Shown one piece after another: positions 1-10,442 of a stretch of DNA of 64,000 bases. The position numbers were made by a program, and so were the translations under genes. Positions within the stretch are counted from its first letter, which is position 1, and each line of letters opens with the position of its first letter. A model generated the notes under the pieces. The model searched no databases. It was not told the origin of the DNA and was given only the letters and a program-made list of their open reading frames with translations. The stretch spans positions 62,001-126,000 of the forward strand of contig CAMDBB010000003.1 in the NCBI GenBank assembly GCA_945889195.1, read 5' to 3'. This stretch comes from Bifidobacterium breve. GTDB taxonomy: Bacteria; Actinomycetota; Actinomycetes; Nanopelagicales; Nanopelagicaceae.

Positions 1-190
1 CCTCCAAAGTTGTGAGGTCAACCATCGAAATTGCGGTATCAATCGCCCAACGCTTACTCGTTGTCTTGATGGAGCGCGTTGCCAACATGGCAGCGCGTGA
101 CTCTGCACCTACTTGATCAACGCCAGAAAGTTGGTTGAGAAAGTTGAGAAGTGATTTCTCACTTCCATCAACTAGGCCATAGAAGCTCAC
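1..190 (-). CDS. deoC: Deoxyribose-phosphate aldolase, N-terminal part (cut by window edge)
   Basis: Not in the ORF track. Translating the reverse strand from a GTG at 190 gives about 63 codons that run off the left edge, ending in the stretch KRWAIDTAISMVDLTTLE, which I recognise as the conserved start of actinobacterial DeoC. The enzyme cleaves 2-deoxyribose 5-phosphate to glyceraldehyde 3-phosphate and acetaldehyde. The GTG overlaps the stop codon of the upstream mutase gene (GTGA), indicating translational coupling. With punA and the mutase it completes a route from purine deoxynucleosides to central carbon. The rest of the gene lies outside the window. Confidence 0.85.
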   Translation of the reverse strand, partial: MSFYGLVDGSEKSLLNFLNQLSGVDQVGAESRAAMLATRSIKTTSKRWAIDTAISMVDLTTLE

Positions 191-1803
191 GAGAGGAATT
201 CTTTCAGAGGTCCGCGTATCTCGTCGAGCAATTTCTGTGATTCCGCTGACGTAGCTGTGATGACCTCGATATAACACTTCATCTTCGCCTCAGTTCCTGA
301 TGGGCGGACAATGATGCGGATATCTCCATCGAGCCAGATGCGAAGTCCATCTGTTGGTGGCAGCCCATCTTGAGGGGCTGCTAAGTCATCAATAGATTTC
401 ACAGCACGGCCAGCAATTTCACGTGGAGGACTCTTTCGTAGCCCATTAAGAAGACGGGCAATTGAACTCATATCGGCTACGCGAATTGAAATCTGTTCAG
501 TCCCATGGAAACCATGCCGACCCCACACTTCATTGAGAAGATCAGTAAGGGTCAGTCCACTCTTAGTTAAATCTGATGCAATCTGAGCTAAGAAGATGGC
601 GGCAGAGATTCCATCTTTATCGTTGACCGTCTTTGAATCTACTGAATATCCGATGGCTTCTTCGTAACCAAAGGCAAGATCTTCAATCTTGGCGAGCCAT
701 TTGAATCCGGTGAGGACCTCTTGGAAATTGATTCCGTAATGTGCGCAGATCTTTCGTAGCGCAGATGATGAGACGATGGAATTTCCAAAGGTGCCTTTTG
801 GATGCGTGCGGGCAATCCATTCGCCGAAGATGATTCCTAGTTCATCACCACGCAGCATGCGCCAGCCCACGACTGGGTCGTTAATTGCAGCAGCGCATCG
901 GTCGGCGTCAGGATCATTGGCAATGACGAGATCTGCATCTACTTCCCGCGCTTTAGCAAGGGCTAGATCGATGGCACCTGGTTCTTCAGGATTCGGAAAG
1001 GCAACGGTTGGAAAATCTGGATCTGGCGAGCACTGCTCGTCAACAGTAATGAGGTTGTTAAAACCTGCTTGAGTAAAGACTTTCTTTAGAGTCTCTGTAC
1101 CAACGCCATGCATCGCGGTGTAGACGATTTTGATATCACTTGGGCGTGGAGCGAGAGCGCTCGTGCGTTTGATGTACTCATCTACCTCTTCTTCGCCCAA
1201 GACGGTCCACTCAGAGCCGCGTGGTTGTGATTTGAGAGAAGCAACTGCAGCAATATCGCTAGCAATAAATCCATCAGTAGGGTTAATGATTTGTGATGCT
1301 GCGTAATCGATTCCATCTGCAACTGGGCCGATATAAACCTTGTAGCCATTATCTTCTGGAGGATTATGGCTAGCAGTGACCATGATGCCGATGTCGCACT
1401 TTAACGCAGAGGTTGCAAAAGCTAATACGGGAGTTGGTAGCGGGCGAGGAAGGATAAATACCTTCATGCCAGCACCGCTCATGATTTCTGCGGTTTCAAA
1501 GGTGAAATCCTCAGAGCCATAACGTGCATCTCGTCCGATAACAACAGAATTCATTCCACGTTTCTTCATATAGGCCGCAATTCCAGCAGCTGTGCGCCCA
1601 ACTACAGCGCGATTCATACACGATGGGCCCGGTCCTATCGGTCCACGGAGCCCAGCAGTTCCAAATTGGAGAAAGCCGCTGAAATATTTGCGCAGCGTTT
1701 CTTCATCACCACGGTTAACAAGCTCGGTTAAGGCAAGTGCAGTCGCTGGGTCAGGATCGTCAGCAATCCAATTTTCAACTTCTTGCTTGAGCGCTGCATC
1801 CAT
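187..1803 (-). CDS. Phosphopentomutase / phosphoglucomutase-type phosphohexomutase (PGM2-like)
   Basis: A 538-residue alpha-D-phosphohexomutase. The phospho-serine loop TASHNP is at about residues 143-148 (Ser145), the Mg-binding DPDADR loop at about 297-302, and the phosphate-binding RPSGTEAK motif near 500. The length fits the long PGM2-like/PmmB group rather than the 455-residue ManB type found later in this window. Because it sits between purine nucleoside phosphorylase and deoxyribose-phosphate aldolase, I infer it interconverts (deoxy)ribose 1- and 5-phosphate, possibly also hexose phosphates. It is 16 nt downstream of punA and overlaps deoC by 4 nt. Confidence 0.85.
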   Translation of the reverse strand: MDAALKQEVENWIADDPDPATALALTELVNRGDEETLRKYFSGFLQFGTAGLRGPIGPGPSCMNRAVVGRTAAGIAAYMKKRGMNSVVIGRDARYGSEDFTFETAEIMSGAGMKVFILPRPLPTPVLAFATSALKCDIGIMVTASHNPPEDNGYKVYIGPVADGIDYAASQIINPTDGFIASDIAAVASLKSQPRGSEWTVLGEEEVDEYIKRTSALAPRPSDIKIVYTAMHGVGTETLKKVFTQAGFNNLITVDEQCSPDPDFPTVAFPNPEEPGAIDLALAKAREVDADLVIANDPDADRCAAAINDPVVGWRMLRGDELGIIFGEWIARTHPKGTFGNSIVSSSALRKICAHYGINFQEVLTGFKWLAKIEDLAFGYEEAIGYSVDSKTVNDKDGISAAIFLAQIASDLTKSGLTLTDLLNEVWGRHGFHGTEQISIRVADMSSIARLLNGLRKSPPREIAGRAVKSIDDLAAPQDGLPPTDGLRIWLDGDIRIIVRPSGTEAKMKCYIEVITATSAESQKLLDEIRGPLKEFLS

Positions 1804-1819
1804 AAGAGGAGATTAACGC

Positions 1820-2653
1820 TTATGAGATGAGTTTAGGAATAGTTGATTTCAGCAGTGCGCCCATACGATCTGCGGCAGCTTTACCTGCTGCAATCACTTC
1901 TTCGTGGTTGAGCTTTTCGCCAGTAATACCTGCCGCTGCATTTGTGACAAGTGAAATACCTAAGACTTCGGCTCCAAGTGCATGTGCTGCAATTGCCTCA
2001 GGGACAGTAGACATACCCACTAAATCTGCCCCCATCGTGCGCATCATGGCAATTTCTGCTGGAGTTTCGTAGGTAGGTCCGCGCCAATGCACGTAGACAC
2101 CTTCAGCAAGAGATGAATCTTCGCTCTTTACAATCGCGCGAATTCGCTTGCTATATAAATCTGTTAAGTCCACAAAAGTTGCACCTGATAACGGCGAAGC
2201 AGCGGTTAATGAGATGTGATCGCGAATTAGTACCGGCTGCCCAACTTTAAATGATGTGTTAATCCCACCGCAGGCGTTGGTCAGAATAATGACCTTGCAA
2301 CCAGCCTTAACTGCTGTACGGACTCCATGCACCACAGGCTCCATGCCTTTACCTTCATAGAGGTGAGTACGTCCGAGAAAGACGAGAGCGCGAAGAGTTT
2401 TTCCACCTTCAGAGATTTCGTAAGAACGAACCTTTCCAGAGTGACCTTCGACAGCTGGAGCAAAGAAACCGGTTAGTTCGTGCGCATCGCATTCGTAAGC
2501 TGGCGTTCCCAACGCATCGGCTGCTGTTACCCAACCAGAACCCATCACGAGCGCTACATCGTGTGATGCCACGCCTGTGCGTTCTGCGATTTCTGCTGCC
2601 GCTGCAGTTGCAGCAGCGAGGGGATCTGAATACAGGAGCTCAGTAGATGTCAT
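1820..2653 (-). CDS. punA: Purine-nucleoside phosphorylase (trimeric type)
   Basis: A 277-residue protein of the PNP/MTAP family. It shows the phosphate-binding start VMGSGW, the GRTHLYEG segment and TNACGGIN, typical of the trimeric PNP that cleaves inosine and guanosine or their deoxy forms to base and (deoxy)ribose 1-phosphate. Its ATG overlaps the stop codon of the carboxylase gene accA (ATGA, 4 nt), so it is translationally coupled to it. The products feed the mutase and aldolase encoded just downstream. Cytoplasmic, no signal sequence. Confidence 0.9.
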   Translation of the reverse strand: MTSTELLYSDPLAAATAAAAEIAERTGVASHDVALVMGSGWVTAADALGTPAYECDAHELTGFFAPAVEGHSGKVRSYEISEGGKTLRALVFLGRTHLYEGKGMEPVVHGVRTAVKAGCKVIILTNACGGINTSFKVGQPVLIRDHISLTAASPLSGATFVDLTDLYSKRIRAIVKSEDSSLAEGVYVHWRGPTYETPAEIAMMRTMGADLVGMSTVPEAIAAHALGAEVLGISLVTNAAAGITGEKLNHEEVIAAGKAAADRMGALLKSTIPKLIS

Positions 2654-4368
2654 GCCTCAATAATGTCACAGAGAACTGTTGCCGCTGCAACAGTCTCACC
2701 AATTACAGCCTTTAGGTTCTTAATCACACCATCTCGATGCGCATTTAGGGGTTGTTCCATCTTCATCGCTTCCAGAACGATTATTAAGTCGCCGGCAGAA
2801 ACCTGCTGACCTTCTGTCACAGCAATCTTTACCACCGTACCCTGCATTGGACTAGCTAAACCAGTCCCTGATGCCCCAGCGGCAGATGCTTGTTTTGCGC
2901 GATGGCGCTTTACAACAGGTTCAGGGGCATGAACGAGAATTTCAAAGCGTTTTCCATTGACCTCAGCAACCAATTTCTCAGCAGCAACCTTTGTCTGTAC
3001 ATCTGCAACTGCGCTCTGGAAAGCTGGAATGTCATTCTTAAATTCATTTTCGATGTAGCTGGTGTAGATCTTGAAATTCTCGGTATAGGCGGGATCTTCC
3101 AAGATGGCTCTGTGGAAAGGAATTGCCGTTGCTAGCCCGCCAACTTCGAATTCGGCAAGAGCGCGTCGGGCGCGCTCGATAGCTTCTTTTCGAGTAGCTC
3201 CGGTGACAATCAACTTCGCTAACAGTGAATCAAAGTTGCCGCCGATGACATCGCCATTTCTAAAGCCAGCATCTACTCGAACACCTGGACCGGTCGGTAA
3301 ATTCCAGGAAGTGATTCGACCGGGAGCAGGTAAGAAGGAGCGCCCTGGATCTTCGCCATTAATGCGGAATTCAAGTGAGTGGCCGCGAATAATTGGATCA
3401 TCGAAACCTAAACTTTCACCCATCGCAATTCTAAATTGTTCACGGACGAGATCGATTCCAGTAACTTCTTCAGATACCGGATGCTCAACTTGAAGTCGGG
3501 TATTTACCTCTAAGAATGAGATTGTTCCATCCACGCCCACTAAGAATTCGCAGGTACCAGCGCCGATGTAACCGGCCTCTTTCATAATTGCCTTACTTGA
3601 ACGGTATAACTCTTCGTTCTGAGCGTCAGTCAGGAATGGCGCTGGAGCTTCTTCGACCAGCTTCTGATGACGACGCTGTAGCGAGCAGTCGCGGGTTGAA
3701 ACAACAACAGCATGTCCATGTTGATCAACCAAGACCTGAGTCTCTACGTGGCGCGGTTTATCTAAATAACGCTCTACGAAACATTCTCCGCGACCAAAAC
3801 CGGCAATAGCTTCACGAACGGCAGATGCATAGAGCTCGGGGATTTCTTCCATAGTGCGAGCGACCTTGAGTCCGCGTCCACCACCACCGAAGGCTGCCTT
3901 AATGGCAACCGGTAAACCATGCTCTTTTGCGAATGCCAACACTTCGTCATGTCCTGTGACTGGATCTTTAGTTCCAGCTACAAGTGGTGCACCGGCAAGG
4001 GCGGCAATGCGACGTGCTGAAACCTTGTCACCCAGTGCGCTAATTGCAGATGGAGGAGGGCCAATCCAAATCAACCCAGCATCAATGACAGCTTGAGCGA
4101 AGTCTGCATTCTCAGAGAGAAAACCATAACCAGGATGCACTGCATCGGCTCCGGACTCTTTTGCAAGAGCGATGATCTTTGGAATATTCAGGTATGTATC
4201 TTTAGCAACAGTTCCATTGAGTGAATATGCGTAATCAGCGCTCTTGGCATGTAGCGCATCACGATCTTCTTCAGAGTAAACCGCGACGGATTCCAAACCA
4301 TGGTCTTTACATGCGCGAATAACGCGCAGAGCAATCTCGCCTCGATTTGCAATCAGCACGCGCTTCAT
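2650..4368 (-). CDS. accA: Acyl-CoA carboxylase alpha subunit (biotin carboxylase + BCCP)
   Basis: This is the 572-residue biotin-bearing subunit. An N-terminal biotin carboxylase domain begins [12 protein letters not shown], followed by an ATP-grasp region with the glycine loop FGGGGRG, and a C-terminal biotin carrier with EAMKMEQP (biotinyl lysine about residue 536). The track start at 4392 gives an extra MATGEGDV. I moved the start to 4368 because an AAGGAG box sits just upstream and the ATG overlaps the maf stop (ATGA). With AccD and AccE it should carboxylate acetyl- and/or propionyl-CoA. BirA, which biotinylates it, is encoded divergently close by. Confidence 0.93.
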   Translation of the reverse strand: MKRVLIANRGEIALRVIRACKDHGLESVAVYSEEDRDALHAKSADYAYSLNGTVAKDTYLNIPKIIALAKESGADAVHPGYGFLSENADFAQAVIDAGLIWIGPPPSAISALGDKVSARRIAALAGAPLVAGTKDPVTGHDEVLAFAKEHGLPVAIKAAFGGGGRGLKVARTMEEIPELYASAVREAIAGFGRGECFVERYLDKPRHVETQVLVDQHGHAVVVSTRDCSLQRRHQKLVEEAPAPFLTDAQNEELYRSSKAIMKEAGYIGAGTCEFLVGVDGTISFLEVNTRLQVEHPVSEEVTGIDLVREQFRIAMGESLGFDDPIIRGHSLEFRINGEDPGRSFLPAPGRITSWNLPTGPGVRVDAGFRNGDVIGGNFDSLLAKLIVTGATRKEAIERARRALAEFEVGGLATAIPFHRAILEDPAYTENFKIYTSYIENEFKNDIPAFQSAVADVQTKVAAEKLVAEVNGKRFEILVHAPEPVVKRHRAKQASAAGASGTGLASPMQGTVVKIAVTEGQQVSAGDLIIVLEAMKMEQPLNAHRDGVIKNLKAVIGETVAAATVLCDIIEA

Positions 4369-4967
4369 GACATCTCCTTCACCTGTGGCCAAGAGTAGCC
4401 AAGTTGTTTCATGGCGCTGCGAAGAAATGGCATCGATATTCCTACAACGTTGGTGTAATCGCCTTCAATAACCGGAATAAAGGGAGAGCCAAAACCATCA
4501 AGGGTAAATCCTCCTGCTACATGAAGAGGTTCACCGGATGCGATGTAGTCATCAATCTCAAGATCGCTCATCTCGGAGAAGGTAACTTTTGTCGTTACTC
4601 GGTCTGCAATCTCAATACCTTTCTCGGTATCGATAATGCAATGGCCTGTATGTAATAGCCCTGAGCGGCCACTAATCTTCTTGGCGCGTTCGCGTGCAAC
4701 ATCGGCGGTTCCTGGCTTACCGAATGAGACCCCATCGACATCAAATGTTGAATCGCAACCAATAATCAGCGCTGGGTAATCAACCAACTCTCGCACGGTA
4801 TGCGCCTTGGAAATTGCTAGGGCAATGACCATATCTTCTGGGTTCATAGCGTTGAAGAAATCGGTTTCTTCATCGACGTTACTCACGATGATGGTCGGCT
4901 TGAGACCGGCATCTTCCAGCAACCTTCTGCGGGATTGAGATTGAGAAGCAAGAACTATGCGCGGCAT
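4365..4967 (-). CDS. maf: Maf family nucleotide pyrophosphatase
   Basis: A 200-residue Maf/Ham1-like protein with the diagnostic N-terminus [16 protein letters not shown] and the acidic motif GCDSTF. Maf proteins hydrolyse non-canonical or modified NTPs to the monophosphate and are linked to septum control. The gene lies in the order accD-accE-maf-accA, which I recall from mycobacteria and Streptomyces. It starts directly after the accE stop and ends in a 4-nt ATGA overlap with accA. Confidence 0.9.
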   Translation of the reverse strand: MPRIVLASQSQSRRRLLEDAGLKPTIIVSNVDEETDFFNAMNPEDMVIALAISKAHTVRELVDYPALIIGCDSTFDVDGVSFGKPGTADVARERAKKISGRSGLLHTGHCIIDTEKGIEIADRVTTKVTFSEMSDLEIDDYIASGEPLHVAGGFTLDGFGSPFIPVIEGDYTNVVGISMPFLRSAMKQLGYSWPQVKEMS

Positions 4968-5150
4968 TTACTCAAACTTTCGCGCGCCAAAAGTAATTTG
5001 GTGAGGTAGCGGTTGACGTAGTTGTGGCAATCCAAAGACGCTCTGCTTGATCACAGGTGTAAGTTCGACCGCTTTGTGATTAGCCAAAACAGCCTGCAAG
5101 GCGACGAGCTCTTCAGGTGTGGGATGTCCTGCAGTGACAGTAAATTTCAT
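4968..5150 (-). CDS. accE: Acyl-CoA carboxylase epsilon subunit
   Basis: A 60-residue protein with the N-terminal pattern GHPTPEELVALQAVLA, typical of the small actinobacterial epsilon subunits that bind the carboxyltransferase beta subunit and raise complex activity. It begins 2 nt after the accD stop and abuts maf, the usual position for accE. The C-terminal half is short and variable as in other epsilon subunits. Identification rests on the motif plus context. Confidence 0.85.
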   Translation of the reverse strand: MKFTVTAGHPTPEELVALQAVLANHKAVELTPVIKQSVFGLPQLRQPLPHQITFGARKFE

Positions 5151-5152
5151 TG

Positions 5153-6724
5153 TTACAGAGGGATATTTCCGTGCTTACGTGCAGGCAGCGTATCTCGCTT
5201 GGTCTTGAGAGTACGGAATGCCTTAGTGATGTATTGGCGAGAATCTTCAGGCTCAATAACGCTATCGATGGTGCCGCGCTCTGCAGCAAGATATGGATTT
5301 GAAAACTTTTCAGTGTATTCAGTGATTAACTCTGCGCGCTTTGCATCTTGATCCTTAGCTTCAGCTAAATCTTTACGGTACAAGATATTGACCGCACCTT
5401 GTGCGCCCATCACAGCAATCTCAGCACTTGGCCAGGCGAAGTTGATATCGCTGCCTAAGTACTTAGATCCCATCACGATAAAGGCGCCGCCATAGGCTTT
5501 GCGAGTAATCAGAGTGACAAGTGGCACGGAAGCTTCAGCGTAGGCGTAGAGCAACTTTGCACCACGACGAATGATGCCGTTCCACTCTTGTTCGGTGCCA
5601 GGCATAAATCCTGGAACATCAACGAGGGTGAGAATTGGAATATTAAATGCATCGCAGAAACGTAAGAAACGAGCGGCTTTTTCAGATGAGTTGATATCGA
5701 GCGTGCCCGCTAGCTGTGAAGGTTGATTTGCAATAACGCCAATGGATTGGCCTTCGATACGTGCAAAGCCAACAACAATATTTGGGGCATAGAGAGCATG
5801 AACTTCGAGGAACTCACCCTCATCAACCAGCGCCTGGATCAGCGACTTCATATCGTATGGCTGATTTGGGCTATCGGGGATCAAAGTGTTGAGCGCAACA
5901 TCTGCGGTTGATTTATCTAGGGTTTGTGTTGCAGGAAGAACAGGGGAGCCATCCAGATTATTTGATGGAAGATATGACAGAAGCGCTTTTACATAATCAA
6001 TAGCATCGGCTTCAGAGTCAGCCATGTAATGAGCATTTCCAGATTTAGTGTTGTGCGTAAAGGCTCCGCCGAGTTCTTCCATATCTACATCTTCACCAGT
6101 GACAGTCTTGATGACATCTGGGCCAGTGATAAACATATTTGAAGTCTCTTTCACCATTACGGTGAAGTCAGTCAGAGCTGGCGAATAGGCAGATCCGCCT
6201 GCGCAGGGCCCAAGAATGAGCGAAATCTGAGGAATGACGCCAGATGAGCGAGTGTTGAGCCTAAAGATTTTTCCATAACCATTGAGTGAGGCGACGCCTT
6301 CTTGGATGCGCGCTCCACCTGAATCATTAATGCCAATCAATGGAATTCCAGATTTAAGGGCAAACTCAGCAATCTTTACAATTTTCTCGGCATGTACTTC
6401 ACCGAGGGATCCACCAAAGACTGTGAAGTCTTGTGAATACAAGGCGATTGGTCTTCCATCAACTGTGGCGGTACCGATAACTACGCCATCTCCGTATGGA
6501 CGGTTCTTCTCCATGCCGAAGTTCTGTGCGCGATGGCGGGCAAACTCATCAATTTCTGTAAATGAATCTGGGTCAACCAGCATCTCGATTCGCTCGCGCG
6601 CTGTGCCCTTACCCTTTGCATGTTGCTTCTCAACTGCACGGGCAGATCCAGCGTGCACAGCTTCATCAATACGCTCACGAAGGTCTTCAATTTTGCCGGC
6701 AGTAGTGTGCAGATCTGGGCTCAT
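5153..6724 (-). CDS. accD: Acyl-CoA (propionyl/acetyl-CoA) carboxylase beta subunit
   Basis: A carboxyltransferase of about 523 residues with a crotonase-like fold. [14 protein letters not shown] and [12 protein letters not shown] form the N-domain oxyanion region and [13 protein letters not shown] the C-domain. It transfers CO2 from biotin on AccA to acetyl- or propionyl-CoA. The track begins at 6730 (MFM). I prefer the second ATG at 6724, because a minus-strand TACCTT box lies exactly 6 nt upstream, matching the leaderless starts seen elsewhere in the window. It is the first gene of the accD-accE-maf-accA-punA-pmm-deoC run. Confidence 0.92.
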   Translation of the reverse strand: MSPDLHTTAGKIEDLRERIDEAVHAGSARAVEKQHAKGKGTARERIEMLVDPDSFTEIDEFARHRAQNFGMEKNRPYGDGVVIGTATVDGRPIALYSQDFTVFGGSLGEVHAEKIVKIAEFALKSGIPLIGINDSGGARIQEGVASLNGYGKIFRLNTRSSGVIPQISLILGPCAGGSAYSPALTDFTVMVKETSNMFITGPDVIKTVTGEDVDMEELGGAFTHNTKSGNAHYMADSEADAIDYVKALLSYLPSNNLDGSPVLPATQTLDKSTADVALNTLIPDSPNQPYDMKSLIQALVDEGEFLEVHALYAPNIVVGFARIEGQSIGVIANQPSQLAGTLDINSSEKAARFLRFCDAFNIPILTLVDVPGFMPGTEQEWNGIIRRGAKLLYAYAEASVPLVTLITRKAYGGAFIVMGSKYLGSDINFAWPSAEIAVMGAQGAVNILYRKDLAEAKDQDAKRAELITEYTEKFSNPYLAAERGTIDSVIEPEDSRQYITKAFRTLKTKRDTLPARKHGNIPL

Positions 6725-6729
6725 GAACA

Positions 6730-6736
6730 TAAGGTA
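6730..6736. promoter_or_regulatory. Overlapping divergent -10 boxes of birA and accD
   Basis: The heptamer TAAGGTA reads TAAGGT on the plus strand, 7 nt before the birA GTG, and TACCTT on the minus strand, 6 nt before the accD ATG at 6724. Two leaderless starts would thus share five of seven bases. The gap between the start codons is only 18 nt, so each -35 region must lie inside the opposite gene. This assignment is from motif spacing only. Confidence 0.5.
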
Positions 6737-6742
6737 CTAGTC

Positions 6743-7510
6743 GTGAGCACACTTGCGCCAAGACCACCGCTAGATAGTTCGGTGATCTCAGAAAAAATCT
6801 CGCAGTACTGGCGAGTAAGCGTGGTTGAAGTCACGGGGTCGACTCAAGATGACTTAACTCAATTAGTTGCAGATAAAAAAGCGAGTAATGGCGATGTCAT
6901 TGCAACAGAATTTCAAAGCGCAGGTCGCGGTCGCCTCGATAGAAAATTCGATGCACCAGCAACTTCTGCTCTCATGTTCTCGTTCTATATCGAACCACAA
7001 AGTGAAAAATCTGATTGGTCCTTCTTTCCTCTTCTTACCGGGCTCGCTGCAATCTTTGCACTTACAAAGTTAGATCCTCAATCTTCGCCCACTCTTAAAT
7101 GGCCCAATGACATTCTCTTAAGTGACGGAAAGGTCGGCGGAATCATCGCGCAAGTAAGTGGTGATGGAGTCACTATTGGAGTTGGCATCAATGTTGGAAT
7201 GACAGAGGAAGAGTTACCTGTTGCTCACGCTACGTCACTCGCTCTTCAACAATTTTCAAACCTTGATCGCAATCTGATTCTCTCTACATTCCTGACGACA
7301 TTTGAGGAGCTCTTCACAAGGTGGCAGAACGGCGAAGATCTTCGCCATCTCTACAACGAGCGCTCGGCGACGATTGGCCACGATATTCGTATTGAACATC
7401 CAGATGGCAGTCATAAGAACGCAAAAGCTGTCGATGTCACGCCTGCGGGCGAACTCATTCTCGAAGATGGTTCTCGAGTGACAGTAGGAGACATCGTTCA
7501 TCTACGATAG
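6743..7510 (+). CDS. birA: Biotin--[acetyl-CoA-carboxylase] ligase
   Basis: A 255-residue BirA without an N-terminal DNA-binding domain. It carries the biotinyl-AMP loop GRGRLDRKF, the LKWPNDI motif and KVGGIIAQ. It attaches biotin to the BCCP lysine of AccA. The track start (6620) lies inside accD on the other strand. I chose GTG 6743, which starts VSTLAPRPP and lies 7 nt after a TAAGGT box. Lacking a helix-turn-helix, it cannot repress as E. coli BirA does. purK follows 4 nt downstream. Confidence 0.9.
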   Translation: MSTLAPRPPLDSSVISEKISQYWRVSVVEVTGSTQDDLTQLVADKKASNGDVIATEFQSAGRGRLDRKFDAPATSALMFSFYIEPQSEKSDWSFFPLLTGLAAIFALTKLDPQSSPTLKWPNDILLSDGKVGGIIAQVSGDGVTIGVGINVGMTEEELPVAHATSLALQQFSNLDRNLILSTFLTTFEELFTRWQNGEDLRHLYNERSATIGHDIRIEHPDGSHKNAKAVDVTPAGELILEDGSRVTVGDIVHLR

Positions 7511-7514
7511 GCGC

Positions 7515-8627
7515 GTGAATGAAAGATTCCCTCGCGTTGGCGTCATAGGCGCAGGGCAATTAGCGCGCATGATGGTTGCGCCAGCTACAGCTCTTGGAAT
7601 CGATCTCCATCTCTTTGCTGCGAGCCCTCAAGATTCAGGCGCACAACTCACACACCATGTTGTGGGTGATTACACCGATCTAGAAGCTCTCAAAGAATTT
7701 GCAGCTAGCTGCGATGTCATCACCTTTGAACATGAGTTAGTCCCGCTCTCGGTGATTAAGGGGCTGGAAGCTGCAGGTATTCGCGTTTATCCACCTGCTA
7801 GCGCATTTATCTATTCGCAAGATAAGGCGCAGATGCGCGAGAAGTTAAGCGCCTATCCATCACCAGAGTGGAAGGTGGTTACATCAACGAAAGAGATTGA
7901 AAGATATCCACTGATTGCCAAAGCTATATCTGGCGGTTATGACGGACGTGGAGTCTGGAAGATTAATTCTCAGGATGAATTGGCAGAAGTGCTCAGAACT
8001 AATCCCAAGCTACTGATTGAAGAGCTGATTTCATTTGACTCTGAAATCGCAGTAATGGTGGCTCGCTCTCCTCATGGTCAGGCTACGAGTTGGAGTCCTA
8101 CTGAGACAGTGCAAGAAGATGGAATCTGTACCCTCACAATTTCACCTGCACAATGCATTACACCAGAGTTGGCTGAAAGAGCACAGAAACTAGCGCTCGA
8201 TATTGCGCAAGAGGTTGGTGTCGTTGGTGTGATGGCAGTTGAGATGTTTGTTAAAGGTGAGAAGATTTTTATCAATGAGTTAGCGATGCGCCCTCATAAT
8301 TCTGGACATTGGACGATTGATGGTGCGCGCACCAGCCAATTTGAACAACATCTTCGCGCCATTCTTGATTTACCGCTCGGGGACCCCGCTATGACAGCTG
8401 AGTATTCAGTCATGGGAAATATCTTGGGTGGCGAGAAGACCGACATGTATCGCCCCTATCTTCACTTGATGGCTCGTAACCCAGAGCTGAAATTCCATCA
8501 ATATAAGAAGGAAGTTCGCCCTGGTCGCAAGATTGGACATGTCACCGCTGTTGGTTCTGACCTTCTACAATTAACCACTGATGTGCAGCATGCACGTGAC
8601 TATATGAGCGGAGCTATCGATGAGTGA
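7515..8627 (+). CDS. purK: 5-(carboxyamino)imidazole ribonucleotide synthase
   Basis: A 370-residue ATP-grasp enzyme. The N-terminus [14 protein letters not shown] and the later segments [10 protein letters not shown] and [14 protein letters not shown] are typical of PurK, which uses ATP and bicarbonate to convert AIR to N5-CAIR in purine synthesis. The start codon is GTG. It overlaps purE by 8 nt, so the two steps of the bacterial AIR carboxylation route are coupled. Proximity to birA and the carboxylase genes matches the mycobacterial order as I remember it. Confidence 0.93.
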   Translation: MNERFPRVGVIGAGQLARMMVAPATALGIDLHLFAASPQDSGAQLTHHVVGDYTDLEALKEFAASCDVITFEHELVPLSVIKGLEAAGIRVYPPASAFIYSQDKAQMREKLSAYPSPEWKVVTSTKEIERYPLIAKAISGGYDGRGVWKINSQDELAEVLRTNPKLLIEELISFDSEIAVMVARSPHGQATSWSPTETVQEDGICTLTISPAQCITPELAERAQKLALDIAQEVGVVGVMAVEMFVKGEKIFINELAMRPHNSGHWTIDGARTSQFEQHLRAILDLPLGDPAMTAEYSVMGNILGGEKTDMYRPYLHLMARNPELKFHQYKKEVRPGRKIGHVTAVGSDLLQLTTDVQHARDYMSGAIDE

Positions 8628-9135
8628 TCGTAAAGATGTAGCAATCATCATGGGCTCGGACTCTGATTGGCCAGTCATAGAAGAAGCTGCCAAGGCACTT
8701 GATTCATTTGGAATTAGCTACAGCGCAGATGTTGTTTCAGCCCATCGCATGCCAGAAGAGATGGTCGAATTTGCAAAGAGCGCGGCATCCAAAGGTTACA
8801 AAGTAATTATTGCTGGAGCCGGGGGAGCAGCTCACCTTCCCGGAATGGTGGCATCCCTGACAACACTTCCAGTTATTGGAGTTCCTGTTTCGCTAAAGAA
8901 CTTAGATGGAATGGATTCACTCCTTTCTATCGTGCAGATGCCTGGTGGAGTTCCAGTTGCGACCGTTGGTATCGATAACGCAAAGAACGCTGGAATTTTG
9001 GCAGCGCGCATTATTGGATCAGCAGATCCAGCAGTTGCGAAGAAGATTGAAGCTCAGCTCTCAGAGCTATCTACTGAGGCAAAAGCAAAGGGCGCCCAAT
9101 TGAGCGCCCGTCGCAATACTAAAACTGGTTTTTAG
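8620..9135 (+). CDS. purE: N5-carboxyaminoimidazole ribonucleotide mutase
   Basis: A 171-residue class I PurE with the substrate loop [19 protein letters not shown] and the [11 protein letters not shown] loop. It converts N5-CAIR from PurK to CAIR. The start overlaps the end of purK by 8 nt. The 3' end overlaps that of the convergent ugd gene by 4 nt, leaving no room for a conventional terminator between them. Confidence 0.94.
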   Translation: MSDRKDVAIIMGSDSDWPVIEEAAKALDSFGISYSADVVSAHRMPEEMVEFAKSAASKGYKVIIAGAGGAAHLPGMVASLTTLPVIGVPVSLKNLDGMDSLLSIVQMPGGVPVATVGIDNAKNAGILAARIIGSADPAVAKKIEAQLSELSTEAKAKGAQLSARRNTKTGF

Positions 9136-10442
9136 TCAGTTCTACCTAGCGCATGTACGCGCCATCCAGCTGCTCGCCAGAGGTTGCGATCCAAGGCATT
9201 GCGCCCATCAATCAGGAACTTGGACTTTACAAGCTGGCCAATAACTGAAGGATCTAGCTCGCGGTATTCCTTCCATTCGGTCAAGTGCAAAATCGCATCG
9301 GCGCCTTTAACAGCATCTGCAACCTTCTCTTGATAATCCAAATTAGGGAAACGCTTACGCGCTGGCTCAATGCCTTTTGGATCATGAACAACAACTTGCG
9401 CTCCTGCTGCCTGTAACTGCGCTGCAATATCGAGAGCTGGAGAATCGCGCACATCATCACTATCAGGCTTAAATGTTGCACCGAGTACAGCAATTTTATA
9501 TTGAGTGAGATCTTCTGAAAGGTCTGCACGAACTACATCAATGACGCGCTGACGTGCACGAAGGTTGATTGCATCAATCTCGCGTAAGAATTCGAGCGCT
9601 TGATCTGCGCCAAGTTCTTGAGCGCGCGCCATAAAGGCACGGATATCTTTTGGAAGACAGCCTCCACCGAATCCAATACCTGCCTGTAAGAAGCGACTTC
9701 CGATTCGTGGGTCATATCCAATTGCCTTGGCAAGAACGGTGACATCTCCGCCAGCTGCTTCACAAACTTCAGCCATAGCGTTGATAAATGAAATCTTTGT
9801 CGCAAGGAAAGAGTTTGCAGCAACCTTGACGAGTTCAGCTGTTGGAAGATCGGCGCGAATCCAAGGAGTTCCAAGGTCGATGACTGGCTTATAAACCTCT
9901 TTAAGAATCTCTTCAGCGCGATCATTGGCAACGCCAACAACCAATCGATTAGGCGTCAGGGTATCTTCGACAGCAAAGCCTTCGCGTAAGAATTCAGGGT
10001 TCCATGCCAAATCAGCCTGTGGAGCAGAGGTTGCTAACTGTTCGCGCAACAACTGAGCTGTTCCAACTGGGACTGTCGACTTTCCGACTACGAGAGCGCC
10101 ATCTTTAAGAAAAGGTGCAATCGCTGCAACTGATGACTTTACGTAGGTCAAATCTGCGGCCAATCCATCTTTACTTTGTGGAGTACCTACACAGATGAAG
10201 TGAACATCTGCATCCTTTACAGAAGAAAAGTCAGTGCTAAATGAGAGGCGCCCTGTCTTCATCTCGGCCGCCAGCAAGGTATCTAGCCCTGGTTCGTAGA
10301 ATGGAAGTTCGCCTTTAGAGAGTAGATCAACTTTATTTTGATCAGTATCGATACCAACTACTTCAAATCCAAGTGAGGACATACATGCTGCGTGGGTGGC
10401 GCCGAGATAACCGCAGCCAATTACTGAGAGCTTCAGAGTCAT
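9132..10442 (-). CDS. ugd: UDP-glucose 6-dehydrogenase
   Basis: A 436-residue UDP-sugar dehydrogenase. It has an NAD-binding [11 protein letters not shown] at the N-terminus, the catalytic cysteine loop [10 protein letters not shown] and a C-terminal UDP-binding domain with [17 protein letters not shown]. It oxidises UDP-glucose to UDP-glucuronate for cell-surface polysaccharide. I moved the start from 10466 to 10442 because that ATG overlaps the stop of the LCP gene (ATGA) and begins directly with the Rossmann strand. The neighbours (LCP ligase, glycosyltransferase, exporter) support an envelope-glycan role. Confidence 0.93.
   Translation of the reverse strand: MTLKLSVIGCGYLGATHAACMSSLGFEVVGIDTDQNKVDLLSKGELPFYEPGLDTLLAAEMKTGRLSFSTDFSSVKDADVHFICVGTPQSKDGLAADLTYVKSSVAAIAPFLKDGALVVGKSTVPVGTAQLLREQLATSAPQADLAWNPEFLREGFAVEDTLTPNRLVVGVANDRAEEILKEVYKPVIDLGTPWIRADLPTAELVKVAANSFLATKISFINAMAEVCEAAGGDVTVLAKAIGYDPRIGSRFLQAGIGFGGGCLPKDIRAFMARAQELGADQALEFLREIDAINLRARQRVIDVVRADLSEDLTQYKIAVLGATFKPDSDDVRDSPALDIAAQLQAAGAQVVVHDPKGIEPARKRFPNLDYQEKVADAVKGADAILHLTEWKEYRELDPSVIGQLVKSKFLIDGRNALDRNLWRAAGWRVHALGRTD

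Noticed and set aside
776-1072. Plus-strand ORFs inside pmm, accA, accD, helicase and similar track entries
   Set aside because: They are antisense shadows of clearly conserved minus-strand genes with no family signal of their own.
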